64,000 nt of DNA from Ostreococcus mediterraneus (GCA_012295225.1 WMKK01000002.1:733949-797948); one strand, 5' to 3'; shown: positions 1-10,472, numbered from the stretch's first letter. Notes: generated by a model not told the origin, from the sequence alone. Numbers and translations are program-made.

Positions 1-2879
1 ATTGCGCCGGCGCAGGTGTAAGATCCACCCACGACGCCTCTCTTGTTCACAAAGACGCAAACCACTCGGCGATGCGACGGCGTAGCCTGCGCACGATCGG
101 CGCAGTACTTTCGTCGACCACAGGATTGCGCGCTGATGAATGTTTCTTGGCTCAGCGTACCGGTGTAGACTCGCACGTCGTCGAATTGGTAGCCGGCGCC
201 ATTATTCGATTTGAATAATACGAGGTTTGGCATTTTCGCGAGAGTGTCTTTAGGCCACTTGATGTTAGTCGCTGTGGCTCCTTGTTGACCCAAAGGATAC
301 GAAAAGACAGTCATGCCAAGATTGTGGCTGAGAGAAAGTCCAACCAGCATCCACGGCGACTCAGTAGACGTGCCACCAGCGCCAGAGACTGCAAGTTGAA
401 GAGGCTCGATCTCATTCTGAACTTCGCCGCCTTCAGATTTTGTCGTGTATCTCGCAATGAGTTTCGTCCCGCCGGATAAACGTTCCAAAGTGAGCGTGAG
501 CTTGTTCTCATATTGATCGTTTTTGCCTTGAAACGTCGCAAGCACAATCTCGTCTTGGCCAGCCTTGTTAAACTGCATCCACGTCATGAAAGCCAAGCCC
601 GATTCCAACGCGTCACCGTCGTACTTGAAACCTGTTGGAGAACCACGGATGCATTTACCACCTGAACCACCTTCGCATGCGACGATTGACGACTCAATCG
701 ACTCGCCGGATTCATACGCAAGAGATGGTCGTTTGGTTTGATCCACTGATAGAGCAACGGCAGACAACACTTTTCCATCCACCAGTGTTTGATTGCCGCT
801 GGCATCCTTGTCAAAGGCAAACTGTGCAACCAACGAAGGTTGAACATCGTCGAATCCACCAGCGACGGGGCGCTTGTCGGTGATTCTAGACAAAGCATAC
901 CAGGATCTTTGATCAACGTTGAGTACGCTGTAATCATCGGCAGAGAGTTCCGGCTTCGTCACCGTCGGTTCGTGATCCTTAAACAACACGCCGTCGAGAT
1001 ACGCACAGATGGTATCGCCACCCGTGGGAAGATTCTTCGGTGCATATTTCCACGCCACGGTCACAGCACCAGCATCAGCCTTGCACTGCTTTTTGGTTGT
1101 CTCGCGTCCAGAGACAGCCGAAGGATAAACGACATTCTCATACGTCACAGCCTGGGCGTCAGGCTGGACGCAATGTTGAGGCGCCACGCGCGCCTTCATC
1201 AGCTGTCCGAGGGACAGACGAAGCGGCTCAACTTGGTTCCACATCTTCAGAATATACGTGTCCGCACCTTGTTCATTCGCGGCGTTTATGAGTTCATCGA
1301 ACGTGAGCATACCATCGTTGGGACTAATGTCAAATCTTCGGAAAACAGACTCCTTGACGTCATCAAGTTTCGAGCACGGCGCGCTGATAAAGTCGTCTGC
1401 AGTCAGAAGCAAAAGCTTCGCAAGTTCAGAGTTCTTCGTGGATGTTTGACCCGGTTCACTCAAAGGCATGCGCGCTTCACATCCTCTGACGATGTTGAAA
1501 ACATGCGTGCCAGAAGTCGTAAATAATGCAACGTTTCGATTTTTTGAATCGAGAGTTTTGCACGCGTATGAAAGCGTATACGAACCAGTCTCCAGTTCAG
1601 CGTTTGCAGTAGTCAACAAGATACCATTGCTGCGCTTGACATCTTTAAAGTTGTCGATACGTTTGCACGGAAGATAGTCTGTGCGATAATCAGAACAGCC
1701 AGCGTCGTCCTTTGCAATCGTGACGTCACACATGACCAAATCCTTGGTCGATTTTGTAGACTGCGCGCAAACTTCATCACCACACAGCGCACGCTCGGTC
1801 ACGGAGATCGAAAAGTCGACAATATTAGACGCGACATCCGTAAGTGGATTGCCAATCTTGACGGTAGGAGTGCCAGGGATACGAAAGGTATGGTAGCCAT
1901 TCACGGTGTGAATCAGTTCGTTGTACTGATCCCCTCTCAGCGTGCACCCGTAGTCAATTCGATACTCGCCAGGATCCAACTTTCCACTCGCATCTCTCAA
2001 GTACAACCCCGCGCTTGCTTTGGGATCTTTGAAATTGTCCCAACGCTTGCAGGGAAGATGTTCGCCAAAGCTTGAACACGTAACGCCGACTTTACGGGCC
2101 GTCACGGAGCACTTCACCATGCCTCGCGTCGACTTGGTGGAAGTCAAACAGTTGCCGCCGCAGGCTTCACTGTGTTCGACTTTAATACCGATATCGATCG
2201 TTTCTGACGTTGCGATTACCGCATCGTTGTTCTTGGAGATCACCGGGGCGTTACAGTACGTGTTGCAACTTTCAGATCGGGGGAAATGTTGACCATTTCT
2301 ATACGAGCAATGGTAGCTCCCAGACGGACCGGGATACCGGGTGATGATGTAAGTTTTATCTTGAACGCCTCTGCCGCACGTATTCTGACACGGGCCACGA
2401 TCCCATCTGTATTGGCAATCAACGCACTGAGGGCTCGAGCAGGATGCTGACGCTCCACTAGAGTACTTATTGTAACAAGATCCCCAGTGACCGCTGCGCG
2501 GTACGTCCCAAAAAATCCACTTACGGCAGTACCAATTGGAGTAACTGTAACTCGGCTGACTACCGCGATAACAGGATGGACATTGACGGCCTTTATGGTA
2601 CCAAGCATCATTCGTGACGTATCGGCTCAAAGATGCGACTTCGGATGAGTTTCCGAGCGAGGCGTACGTCGCCGGCGTCATCGCCGGCGACGTCGCGCCT
2701 TCGACGTCACCGTCGACGCCCGACGTCGCCATCGGCAGGTCATCCGTCGTCGACGACGCAAACGCAGCGCGTCCGGCGATAAACATCATGGCGATCACCG
2801 CAAGGATGCCCGAACGCACGACGAGCGCGCGCGAGCGACGTCCGCGGTTGCCATCGCGCGCGCGACGATCCTCCACCAT
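1..2879 (-). CDS. Secreted/membrane-anchored multidomain protein (TSP1-like, Cys repeats, EF-hand, LamG-like), 3' partial
   Basis: One frame stays open from an ATG at 2879 to the left edge (about 959 codons, no stop), so the C-terminus is missing. Residues 18-41 form a hydrophobic signal or anchor (ALVVRSGILAVIAMMFIAGR). A Trp/Cys-rich segment follows, with a thrombospondin-type-1-like motif WDRGPCQNTCGRGVQ near residue 155-170. Two tandem copies of a roughly 130-residue Cys unit carry LPCKRWDNFKDPK (about 275) and LPCKRIDNFKDVK (about 405). An EF-hand-like loop (FDISPNDGMLTFDELI) lies near 511-528, and a LamG/concanavalin-like region near 760-930 ends in DDVRVYTGTLS. The architecture suggests an extracellular adhesion or surface protein. 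That is inference; the function is unknown. Short ORFs on the other strand here are shadows. Confidence 0.8.
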   Translation of the reverse strand, partial: MVEDRRARDGNRGRRSRALVVRSGILAVIAMMFIAGRAAFASSTTDDLPMATSGVDGDVEGATSPAMTPATYASLGNSSEVASLSRYVTNDAWYHKGRQCPSCYRGSQPSYSYSNWYCRKWIFWDVPRSGHWGSCYNKYSSGASASCSSPQCVDCQYRWDRGPCQNTCGRGVQDKTYIITRYPGPSGSYHCSYRNGQHFPRSESCNTYCNAPVISKNNDAVIATSETIDIGIKVEHSEACGGNCLTSTKSTRGMVKCSVTARKVGVTCSSFGEHLPCKRWDNFKDPKASAGLYLRDASGKLDPGEYRIDYGCTLRGDQYNELIHTVNGYHTFRIPGTPTVKIGNPLTDVASNIVDFSISVTERALCGDEVCAQSTKSTKDLVMCDVTIAKDDAGCSDYRTDYLPCKRIDNFKDVKRSNGILLTTANAELETGSYTLSYACKTLDSKNRNVALFTTSGTHVFNIVRGCEARMPLSEPGQTSTKNSELAKLLLLTADDFISAPCSKLDDVKESVFRRFDISPNDGMLTFDELINAANEQGADTYILKMWNQVEPLRLSLGQLMKARVAPQHCVQPDAQAVTYENVVYPSAVSGRETTKKQCKADAGAVTVAWKYAPKNLPTGGDTICAYLDGVLFKDHEPTVTKPELSADDYSVLNVDQRSWYALSRITDKRPVAGGFDDVQPSLVAQFAFDKDASGNQTLVDGKVLSAVALSVDQTKRPSLAYESGESIESSIVACEGGSGGKCIRGSPTGFKYDGDALESGLAFMTWMQFNKAGQDEIVLATFQGKNDQYENKLTLTLERLSGGTKLIARYTTKSEGGEVQNEIEPLQLAVSGAGGTSTESPWMLVGLSLSHNLGMTVFSYPLGQQGATATNIKWPKDTLAKMPNLVLFKSNNGAGYQFDDVRVYTGTLSQETFISAQSCGRRKYCADRAQATPSHRRVVCVFVNKRGVVGGSYTCAGA

Positions 2880-3044
2880 CGCGTCCGCTCGCGCGTCCGA
2901 TCCCGTCGTCCAACCCCCCGCACGCCGCGTACGCACCACCACCACCACCACGCGCACACTCACGCGCGCGTTCGCTCACCAGAAGCCCACGCACGCGTCC
3001 ACGCGTCGCGTCGCAAATTCAAAATTCGCGCACCCAACACCAAA

Positions 3045-3076
3045 CCGACGATCCGACGATCCGACGATCCGACGAT
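3045..3076. repeat. 8-bp tandem repeat, 4 copies (CCGACGAT)
   Basis: Four perfect copies of CCGACGAT in a row, in the intergenic DNA about 170 bp upstream of the leftward multidomain gene's start codon. No function is evident. Confidence 0.85.
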
Positions 3077-3524
3077 CCAACGCGTCCCGCACGCGCGCGC
3101 GCGCGCGAATCGCAGATCGCACGCGCCAACACGCACGAACACACGCACGCGCGTTCGATACCACCGCACGCGCGCGCACGTACGATCAACGCGCGCGTAG
3201 ATGCGTCGCGTAATGACGCACCAGCGCGGACGGCCGACCACCGCCACGCCCTCGCGCGCATCGCGCCGCGGGGCCACCGCGGTGCGCCTGACGACGCCGA
3301 CGTCGACGTCCGCGTCCGCGTTCGCGTCCGCGCCGTCGCCGCCCGCCCGCGCGCGCGCACCCATCCGTCGTCATCCACGTCATCATCGGCGTCATCATCG
3401 TCATCATCCACGTCGACATCCATCCACCCGACGCCGCCGCGGCTCCGCATCCGACGATCCGACGTCGGGCCGACCGCGGGGACGCCGCGACGCGTCGCGC
3501 GCGGGGCCGATCGCACCGCTGACC

Positions 3525-3578
3525 GACCGCGTCGACCGCGTCGACCGCGTCGACCGCGTCGACCGCGTCGACCGCGTC
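3525..3578. repeat. 9-bp tandem repeat, 6 copies (GACCGCGTC)
   Basis: Six perfect copies of GACCGCGTC, each junction making a GTCGAC site, in intergenic DNA. The repeat reads open in several frames, which explains the long spurious frames here. It is likely a length-variable minisatellite. Confidence 0.9.
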
Positions 3579-4220
3579 GAACGACCGCACGACCGACCGA
3601 CCGAGTGACGCGCGGTGCGCGCTACCGACGTCGCCATGTGTACACATCCACCAGTCATGACTCAAGGCTACAAAGGGACTCATATGTGGATGTCGCCGCG
3701 CGTCGCGTGACGTGCCGCACGCGAACGAGCACGGGCGCGCCGACGCCGCTTTCGGCGCGTGCGAAACTGCGCCAAAATACACCAAACACCATCGCGCACG
3801 ACGTTGCGTTCGAGATGTCGACGCGCGACGCCGGTGGGCGTCGAACGCGCGCGTCAAGGGGACGCATCGCTGGTCATGACTCGTCAAGCGATTTCTCGTT
3901 CGGAACACCCGGACGTGCTCTAATCAAGGTGGTGTCCCGGACTGACGAATGTGCGCACGGTGAAAACACCCGGTCGCAGATGGGGTGTAATGATCTGATC
4001 GTGTTCAAAGGTACAATGTATTGTGATATTTGGCGCCATCGATGGGCAGAGGCGCGCGCGCGATGGGATCGGTCGGACATTCGGCGTTGTATGGGATCGG
4101 ACATTCGGCGCGTGCGCGAGTCCGCCGCCGCCGGGACGACGACGCGAGACGACGACGCGAGACGACGACGCGCGCGAGACGACGCGCGCGAGACGACGAC
4201 GCGGACACCGAGGCGAGGTG

Positions 4221-6704
4221 ATGTTAGAGCTCCACCGCGGACGGTTCGTGGAATGGACGCCGACGCCGGTGACGGCGCTGGCGTGCGCGCGGGGCGGGGC
4301 GTTGGTGGCGTGCGCGCGCGACGGCGGCGAGCTCGAAGTGTACGACACCACGCGGGATTGGCGCATGGTGGCGCGCGTGCCGGGGCATGCGAATGCGGCG
4401 ATATCGGCGTTGACGTGGGTGGAGGCGTTTGAGGATGATCACGGCGGTGGTGAGGATGATGATGAGGACGGTGAGGATGACGAGGACGATGAGGGCGCGA
4501 ACGACGCGCGAAGCGGCTCGAGGACGCGCGAACGACGACGAGGACGCGGGATGACGACGACGGCGTCGAATAATAACGGACTGGCATCGTATGTGTTACT
4601 CAGTTCTAGTTTAGATGGTCGCGTCAGGGCGTGGGATTTATCGAGTGGGCGCGCGAGGTCAGAGACGGATTCGCGCGGAGGCGCGGTGTGGGCCATGGAG
4701 GCGGCGCCGACGTCGCGCGTGAAGGCGGGCGAAGCGCAGCGTGTGGCGATTGCGTGCGATGATGGATGCGCGAGAATCATTACCATGGTTGGTGGCACCG
4801 ATGTCGGCGCTGGGTTGGCGCATAAGCGTTCGTTTTTGCGCGTGCAGGGACGGTTGTTGAGTTTAGCCTGGCATCCGAGCGAAGAGTTGCTCGCGTGCGG
4901 GTCTTCTCGGGGCATGGCGCACGTCATGGATTGCATGAACTTTAACGAGCTTACGAGAATAACTATTGGGTACGTTCCCGAAAAAGCGAGCGAGTTTTTG
5001 AGCTCTACGGACGAGCACTGCGTGTGGTCGTTGTTGTATTTGCCAGACGGCGTGTTGGTGTCGGGCGACTCGGATGGCGCCGTGACGTTTTGGGATTCCA
5101 AGTTTTCGACCGAATTGGCGAGGTACACGCAACACAAGGCGGATGTTCTGGCTCTCGCATCGACGCCAAGTGGGAATAAAGTGTTCGCCTCGGGCGTGGA
5201 CTCGCAAGTTGCGGAATTTGAGAAATTAGATGAGGTTTTGGACAAGGACGAAGGGTACAACAAGTGGGCGTACACGTCGTCCAAACGTCCGCACACCCAC
5301 GACGTGCGCGCGCTTGCGATGGCAACCTCGCCCAATGGTGATGGTATATTGGTCTCCGCCGGAAATGACGCTCAGTTATTGGCGTATCCCGCAGAGACGT
5401 TTAGAAAGCACCATCCCATTCGCGTGGTGAGCGTGCCGCAACGCACGCCGATTTCGACGTCAAACGCGGGCGGGCCAGAACCGCCAGTGTTGCTCGTCGA
5501 ACACGCCCGACATTTAGACGTCTGGCGCATCGGTGAAAGCCGTGGACGCGCAGAACAAGCGAAAGAGGGCCTGATGAAATTGGCTGCGGCGCCGGCGCAT
5601 ATGTTACGCGCCGAGCTCGCCGGTACGCGACACATTTTGTGCTCGGCGATTTCACCCGACGGCAAGACTATCGCCGTCAGCGATACGATGAGCATGCGTT
5701 TGTTCGAGATTGGTTCGTCTTCGGAAGAATCGTCGTCGAATAACAGCGCGATGTGGTCTGTGCGCCGACAAGAGCCCCCGGCAGGGGTTTCTGCGGCACA
5801 AATACTCACGTTTGCGCCCGACGGGAAAAATCTCGTCGCCGTCTCCGCGACGGGCGTCGTCAGCGTCATCGATCTCGACGATTGGGTCGTGTCGAACACA
5901 CTCAAGTCTCACTTGCCCAAGAGTAGCTCTGCGGCTAAGGCTTTAGCGGCGGCGACACATAGCAAATCGCACATCAGCAGCGTAATCACGGTCAACGACA
6001 TTGGTGTCCCAATCGTTTCGCACGTTCAAGTGAGCAGCGACAACCAGTGGCTCGTCGTCGTCACCGCCCGAGGAGGTAACGAAAGTGATCGTATGGCGGA
6101 CGGCTTGTCGGGGACCATTGGTGGGGGCGTTCACGTGTATAACTTTGATACGCTGAAGCTACACGTGTCGTTACCACCGCCGAAGAATCACGCGTCGTGG
6201 CCACCCATTTCCGCCGTCGCCTTGAGCTCCAACGGTGTGTTGGCGCTCGCGGGCCCGAACAATGCGCTTTTCACGTATGACGTTGATCGCGTGAAGCCCA
6301 CGAAGTGGAGTGCCGCATTAATCGAGGCTGGTGTCGACGCCCCGACGGCGTTGCGAGAGATGCCTGGACAAATTTGTGGTTTGAGTTTCGACCCCAAGCC
6401 GAAAATGTCCGTCATCATGGCGTATACGCCGACGGCTATCGCTCGCGTTGATTTGAGCGCTAAAATTAGCGCGGAAGCGACGACGACGACGAAAAAGAAG
6501 CGTAGACGCGAACGCGAACGCGGATCGGCCGAAAACTACTCCAGCAGCGACGCACCTGGTGGCGTACGTGTGCTCAAGCTTAACGATCCGTGTTTGTATT
6601 TGGGCTACGCGGACGTCGACAAAGCGCTCCTCGTCGAGCGACCATGGGCTGACGTTTTGAAGTCCATGTCACAGCCGTTGTACCGACACAGATTTGGGAC
6701 GTAG
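4221..6704 (+). CDS. UTP4: UTP4/Cirhin, U3 snoRNP (t-UTP) WD40 protein
   Basis: 827 residues. UTP4/Cirhin belongs to the t-UTP/UTP-A subcomplex of the small-subunit processome and acts in the nucleolus in pre-18S processing and rDNA transcription. The N-terminus (MLELHRGRFVEW) matches the family start. WD-type blocks follow, e.g. LSSSLDGRVRAWDLSSGRAR and LVSGDSDGAVTFWDSK, then THDVRALAMA. The protein ends in HRFGT, as animal and fungal Cirhin end in KKFGT. An acidic insert at residues 71-95 separates the first two blades, and a basic patch (KKKRRRERER) lies near 756. The frame stays open further upstream to 4023, but that extension is Arg-rich repeat, so the ATG at 4221 is chosen. Identification rests on the overall blade pattern and both termini. 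Confidence 0.9.
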   Translation: MLELHRGRFVEWTPTPVTALACARGGALVACARDGGELEVYDTTRDWRMVARVPGHANAAISALTWVEAFEDDHGGGEDDDEDGEDDEDDEGANDARSGSRTRERRRGRGMTTTASNNNGLASYVLLSSSLDGRVRAWDLSSGRARSETDSRGGAVWAMEAAPTSRVKAGEAQRVAIACDDGCARIITMVGGTDVGAGLAHKRSFLRVQGRLLSLAWHPSEELLACGSSRGMAHVMDCMNFNELTRITIGYVPEKASEFLSSTDEHCVWSLLYLPDGVLVSGDSDGAVTFWDSKFSTELARYTQHKADVLALASTPSGNKVFASGVDSQVAEFEKLDEVLDKDEGYNKWAYTSSKRPHTHDVRALAMATSPNGDGILVSAGNDAQLLAYPAETFRKHHPIRVVSVPQRTPISTSNAGGPEPPVLLVEHARHLDVWRIGESRGRAEQAKEGLMKLAAAPAHMLRAELAGTRHILCSAISPDGKTIAVSDTMSMRLFEIGSSSEESSSNNSAMWSVRRQEPPAGVSAAQILTFAPDGKNLVAVSATGVVSVIDLDDWVVSNTLKSHLPKSSSAAKALAAATHSKSHISSVITVNDIGVPIVSHVQVSSDNQWLVVVTARGGNESDRMADGLSGTIGGGVHVYNFDTLKLHVSLPPPKNHASWPPISAVALSSNGVLALAGPNNALFTYDVDRVKPTKWSAALIEAGVDAPTALREMPGQICGLSFDPKPKMSVIMAYTPTAIARVDLSAKISAEATTTTKKKRRRERERGSAENYSSSDAPGGVRVLKLNDPCLYLGYADVDKALLVERPWADVLKSMSQPLYRHRFGT

Positions 6705-6812
6705 GTCGCATGTAAGCAACAACATTTAATAATAACGCCACGCACAGGTCGTTCAGAAATTACTAAAACAGCAGTCGATTATGATTATAAAGTTTTTCCT
6801 AAGAGTTGGTGT

Positions 6813-7865
6813 TTACGGGTTCACGCCGAGCAACATGTTCGAGTTCCCACCCGGCAAGTACATCACGTTACGGCTCTTTGCGAGCGTTTGAGCGATCTCT
6901 TTACTCGCTTCAATACGACGCAGTTCCACGAGCGCAGGACCTGCAGCCTTCGTCGCTTGAGAAATCAAACGCGCGGATTCGGATTCGCCCTCCGCGCGAA
7001 TAATAGCCGCCTCTCGCTCTTGCTCGGATCGCTTCACCACATAAGCCGCACGCTCAGCCTCTTGTTGGGACACCTGCTTCGCTTCAATCGCCTTGGTGTA
7101 CTCGGTCGAGAAACTCAAGTGCGTCAACGCCACATCTTCTAAGATGATACCAAAGTCCGCCGCGCGCTTTCTCAAACCCTCGCTCACGCGCGCGCTCACC
7201 GCTTGACGTTGCGTAAGCAATTGATCGGCGTTAAACTGCGCCACCGTCGCCTTCAAAACTTCATTACCGATCGATGGCAACACGCGGTCGTCGTAGTCCT
7301 GCCCGAGTTCCATGTGAATTTTGGGCAACTTTTCAATGTCTGGTCGGCACAACACGCGCAACGTCAAGTTGACTTGCTGCAAATCCTTCGTCCCCGTGAC
7401 CGACGTCAACGACTTGGCGCGCGTGCGCACATCATAAATGGTAGGATTCTGAATGAACGGAACCACAAAGTGCGTCCCTTCGCCCGTGACTTCGGGTAAA
7501 ACCCCTCTGAAACGATCAAACATCACCGCGCGCTCGCCCCCATCCACTGCGTAATCGTACACACAATCCCCGTTAGTCGCCGCGTTAACACAAACCCGTG
7601 TCACGCGCGCACGCTTTCGCGCGTCGCGCACATTTTATGCCACCCCTGTATGCGCGCGCATCGACGAATCACTCGCGCACGCGCGCACGACGCGCGAAAG
7701 CGCGCGCACGAGCATGCGTGCCCTTCACCCCTTCACCGCGCGCCGTCGTCCGCGTCCTCGTCGCTACGCACCGTCATACATGGCTTGCGACGCCACCGTG
7801 GCGCCGACGCCTAGCGTCACCGCCGCTCGCGCGAGGTTCGTCAACGCCGCCGCCGCTGCGCTCAT
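6813..7865 (-). CDS. PHB1: Prohibitin 1 (mitochondrial inner membrane), 2 exons
   Basis: Exon 1 is 7772-7865 and exon 2 is 6813-7546; the 225-nt intron has a GTGCGT donor, an ACTAAC branch box and a CAG acceptor. The joined protein has 275 residues (animal PHB1 has 272). Residues 1-30 form the N-terminal membrane anchor (MSAAAAALTNLARAAVTLGV). The junction reads MYDVDGGERAVMFDRFRGV, matching the family. The PHB/SPFH domain follows (GTKDLQQVNLTLRVL, DYDDRVLPSI), then a coiled coil (VEAKQV-type, QQEAERAAYVVK) and the usual C-terminus (MYLPGGNSNMLL). With PHB2 it forms the ring scaffold that chaperones inner-membrane proteins and regulates m-AAA protease. An ATG upstream at 7997 is in frame but would run through the divergent neighbour, so 7865 is preferred. 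Confidence 0.93.
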
Positions 7866-7963
7866 GGTCGTCGTCGATCGAACGCGCGCGTGAACAACTG
7901 AGGCGTGCGTCGAGCGTAGCCGCAGAGGTTGACGCGCGCAGTCGTGCACCGTGCGTCGCGAAG
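7866..7963. promoter_or_regulatory. Putative bidirectional promoter, PHB1 / small TM protein
   Basis: Only 98 bp separate the divergent start codons of prohibitin (-) and the 57-residue membrane protein (+), so both must be transcribed from this short stretch. No TATA box is visible. Inferred from spacing alone. Confidence 0.45.
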
Positions 7964-8137
7964 ATGGCGCGAGAATCGCAATGGGAGCACCAAGCAAAGT
8001 TTGCTGGGGAGTTATTCATGGGCACGGCGTGTTTGGTGGGGGCGTTCTTGACGTTTATGTATTGTCACTTGAAGGCGCGTCGGGACGAGCGACTGGCGGC
8101 GCAACGGGAGCGCTTGTTGCGTCCGACGACGGTGTGA
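7964..8137 (+). CDS. Small single-pass membrane protein, 57 aa, unknown
   Basis: 57 residues with one clear transmembrane helix (FMGTACLVGAFLTFMYCHLK, about residues 18-37), a hydrophilic N-terminus (MARESQWEHQAKFAGE) and a strongly charged C-terminus (ARRDERLAAQRERLL). The frame is open well upstream, but the ATG at 7964 gives a compact protein and leaves room for a promoter. It lies head-to-head with prohibitin 1, which hints at mitochondrial co-expression. The size and shape resemble accessory subunits or assembly factors of respiratory complexes, but I do not recognise a family, so no function is assigned. Confidence 0.6.
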   Translation: MARESQWEHQAKFAGELFMGTACLVGAFLTFMYCHLKARRDERLAAQRERLLRPTTV

Positions 8138-8221
8138 GCGCGCGCGCGATGGTTTAGAATGTGTAGAATGTGTACGAGTGATAGAATTGTGTGTTGTAGT
8201 TATATTAACGAGCGTGTGCGA

Positions 8222-10472
8222 TTACTTTTGTTCAGACTTTGGTTCGTCGCCCTTGACTTCTTCGCCTTCGTAGGTGTTGCCCTCGCTCGCGGCACCAGAC
8301 GAAGCTCCACCGGCGTTAAGCGCCTCACCGATCTTCATAACGGCTTGTTGGAGAGCGTTGATCTTTTCGCGGACGTTTTCGACGCTGGCGTCGTCGCCTT
8401 CAGTCGAGCCGCGGAGCTCGGCTTGCGCGTTGGTGATTGCGTCCTTGACGTCTTGCGGCAACTTGGCGCCGTGCTCGCTTAAGTTCTTGTCCGCGCTGTA
8501 AATCAACGTATCGGCTTCGTTCTTGAGTTCAATGAGTTCCTTTCTCTTCTTATCGGACTCAGCGTGCGCTTCAGCATCGCGAACCATTTGCTCTACTTGC
8601 GAGTCGGACAACCCGCCAGAAGATTGAATGGTCACCTTTTGCTCCTTACCCGTCGCCTTGTCCTTGGCGCTCACGTTGACGATACCGTTAGCATCGATGT
8701 CGAATGTGACTTCGATTTGGGGTACGCCACGCGGCGCCGGCGGGACACCGACGAGATCGAATTGACCGAGAATCTTGTTGTCGGCGGCCATTTCGCGTTC
8801 GCCTTGCAACACCTTGATGCCGACTTGCGTTTGGTTATCCGCAGCAGTGGAGAACGTTTGGCTCTTTTTGGTCGGGATCGTGGTGTTGCGGTTGATCAAA
8901 CGCGTAAACACACCGCCGAGGGTTTCAATACCGAGCGAAAGCGGGGTGACATCCAAGAGAAGAATATCCTTGACGTCGCCGCGAAGGACGCCCCCTTGGA
9001 TGGCGGCGCCCATGGCGACGACTTCATCGGGGTTCACACCCTTGCTCGGATCACGGCCGAAGAGTTCCTTCACGATGGTTTGCACCTTGGGCATGCGCGA
9101 CATACCACCGACGAGGAGGACTTCAGAGATTTCACCAGTGGTGATACCCGCATCCTTGACGCAGTTTTTGCACGGCTGCTTGGTGCGCTCGAGGAGACCG
9201 GCGACGAGATCTTCAAGCTTGGCACGCGTGAGCGTCATAGCCATGTGCTTCGGGCCAGTAGCATCGGCGGTAATGAAAGGCAAGTTAATGTCCGTGGACT
9301 GCGCCGAAGACAATTCAATCTTGGCCTTTTCCGCAGCTTCGCGAAGACGCTGCACGGCGAGCTTGTCACCCTTCAAGTCGATGCCTTGCTCCTTCTTGAA
9401 CGTGGCAACGAATTCATCGAGGAGAACGGTGTCGAAATCTTCACCACCTAAGAAAGTGTCACCATTCGTCGCCTTGACTTCGAAGACGCCGCCAGAAATT
9501 TCAAGGATGGAGACGTCAAAAGTACCGCCACCCAAGTCATACACGGCTACCAAGCCCTCCTTCTTGTCGACGCCGTACGAGAGCGCCGCGGCGGTGGGCT
9601 CGTTGATGATACGCAGCACATCGAGACCGGCAATTTTCCCCGCGTCCTTCGTCGCTTGACGTTGAGCGTCGTTGAAATACGCCGGAACGGTAACCACGGC
9701 TTGGGTCACGCCGTGTCCCAAGTACGCCTCAGCGGTTTCCTTCATCTTTTGCAACACAAAAGCGCCGACTTGGGACGGAGAGTATTGCTTACCGCCCGCC
9801 GACACCCACGCATCGCCGTTGGATGCGCGCACAATTTCATACGGCACTAATTTTGCTTCTTTTTGCGTGTGCTCGTCGTCAAATGTGCGGCCAATCAAAC
9901 GCTTCGTAGCGTACAACGTATTCGTCGGGTTGGTCACCGCCTGACGCTTCGCCGGTTGCCCAACCAAACGTTCTCCCTTATCCGTAAACGCCACCATCGA
10001 TGGTGTCGTACGCGCGCCCTCCGCATTTTCAATCACGCGAGCAGCTTTACCCTCCATTACAGCCACACACGAGTTCGTCGTCCCTAAATCAATCCCAATC
10101 ACCGCCTGCGAAAACGCCCGCGTCCCCGTAGCCGTCGCCCATCGGCTCGCGAGATCACTCACCCCTTGCGGTCTCTACACATCGAACACACGCGTACACG
10201 CGCGTAACGAAACAGTCAGTCCATAATCTTCCACATCATCACAAACACCACGCGAACGACACCCACACCCACGCGACTCGCCCGACTCGCCCCTCGCGCG
10301 CGACGCGCGGGTGCCTCCCAGCCCGCCTCGACCGCCATCCATCCCCCGCACGCGCGCCAGCCGCATCCAACGCCCCCGCACGCGCGCCCAACGCTTCAAC
10401 ACATCACCCCACACGTACCGTAACCACGCGTCGCGCCGCACTCGCGCCCGCGCGCTGCATAAATCGCCGCAT
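8222..10472 (-). CDS. Mitochondrial HSP70 (DnaK type), 2 exons
   Basis: Exon 1 is 10419-10472, exon 2 is 8222-10174, and the intron is 10175-10418 (GTACGT donor, ACTGAC branch box, TAG acceptor, phase 0). The product has 668 residues. Exon 1 encodes [18 protein letters not shown], an Arg-rich presequence. The body is typical of mtHSP70/Dna[20 protein letters not shown] (ATP phosphate loop), [29 protein letters not shown] and the substrate-binding segment with [16 protein letters not shown]. It lacks an ER retention signal and ends EPKSEQK. It should drive import through TIM23 and matrix folding. The in-frame codon at 10162 is GTG and no ATG lies between it and an upstream in-frame TAG, so a spliced first exon is needed. 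The exon-1 choice is inferred from splice signals and the presequence character. Confidence 0.88.

Larger units (their letters stand above)
2880..4220. other. Gene-poor region upstream of two divergent genes
   Basis: About 1.3 kb between the start of the leftward multidomain gene and the start of UTP4. I see no convincing gene. Open frames on both strands are Arg/Thr/Asp-rich low-complexity readings of CG-rich repeats. The stretch holds an 8-bp tandem repeat (3045-3076), a 9-bp tandem repeat (3525-3578), a direct repeat of roughly GATCGGACATTCGGCG (about 4068-4111) and an imperfect CGAGACGACGACG array (about 4131-4202). The part from about 3650 to 4040 is less GC-rich and is the most likely place for promoter elements. 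Confidence 0.6.

Noticed and set aside
789-1526. 245-codon plus-strand frame opposite the left-edge gene
   Set aside because: The minus strand has a domain-bearing frame open over the whole 2.9 kb; this frame is its shadow and has no recognisable motif.
3186-4432. Long open frames on both strands (135 to 275 codons) between the first gene and UTP4
   Set aside because: They read CG-rich short repeats in several frames at once, give Arg/Thr/Asp low-complexity sequence with no domain, and overlap each other.
10160-10162. GTG as start codon of mtHSP70
   Set aside because: Non-ATG starts are rare in nuclear genes and would give no proper presequence; a spliced exon with good signals explains the N-terminus better.
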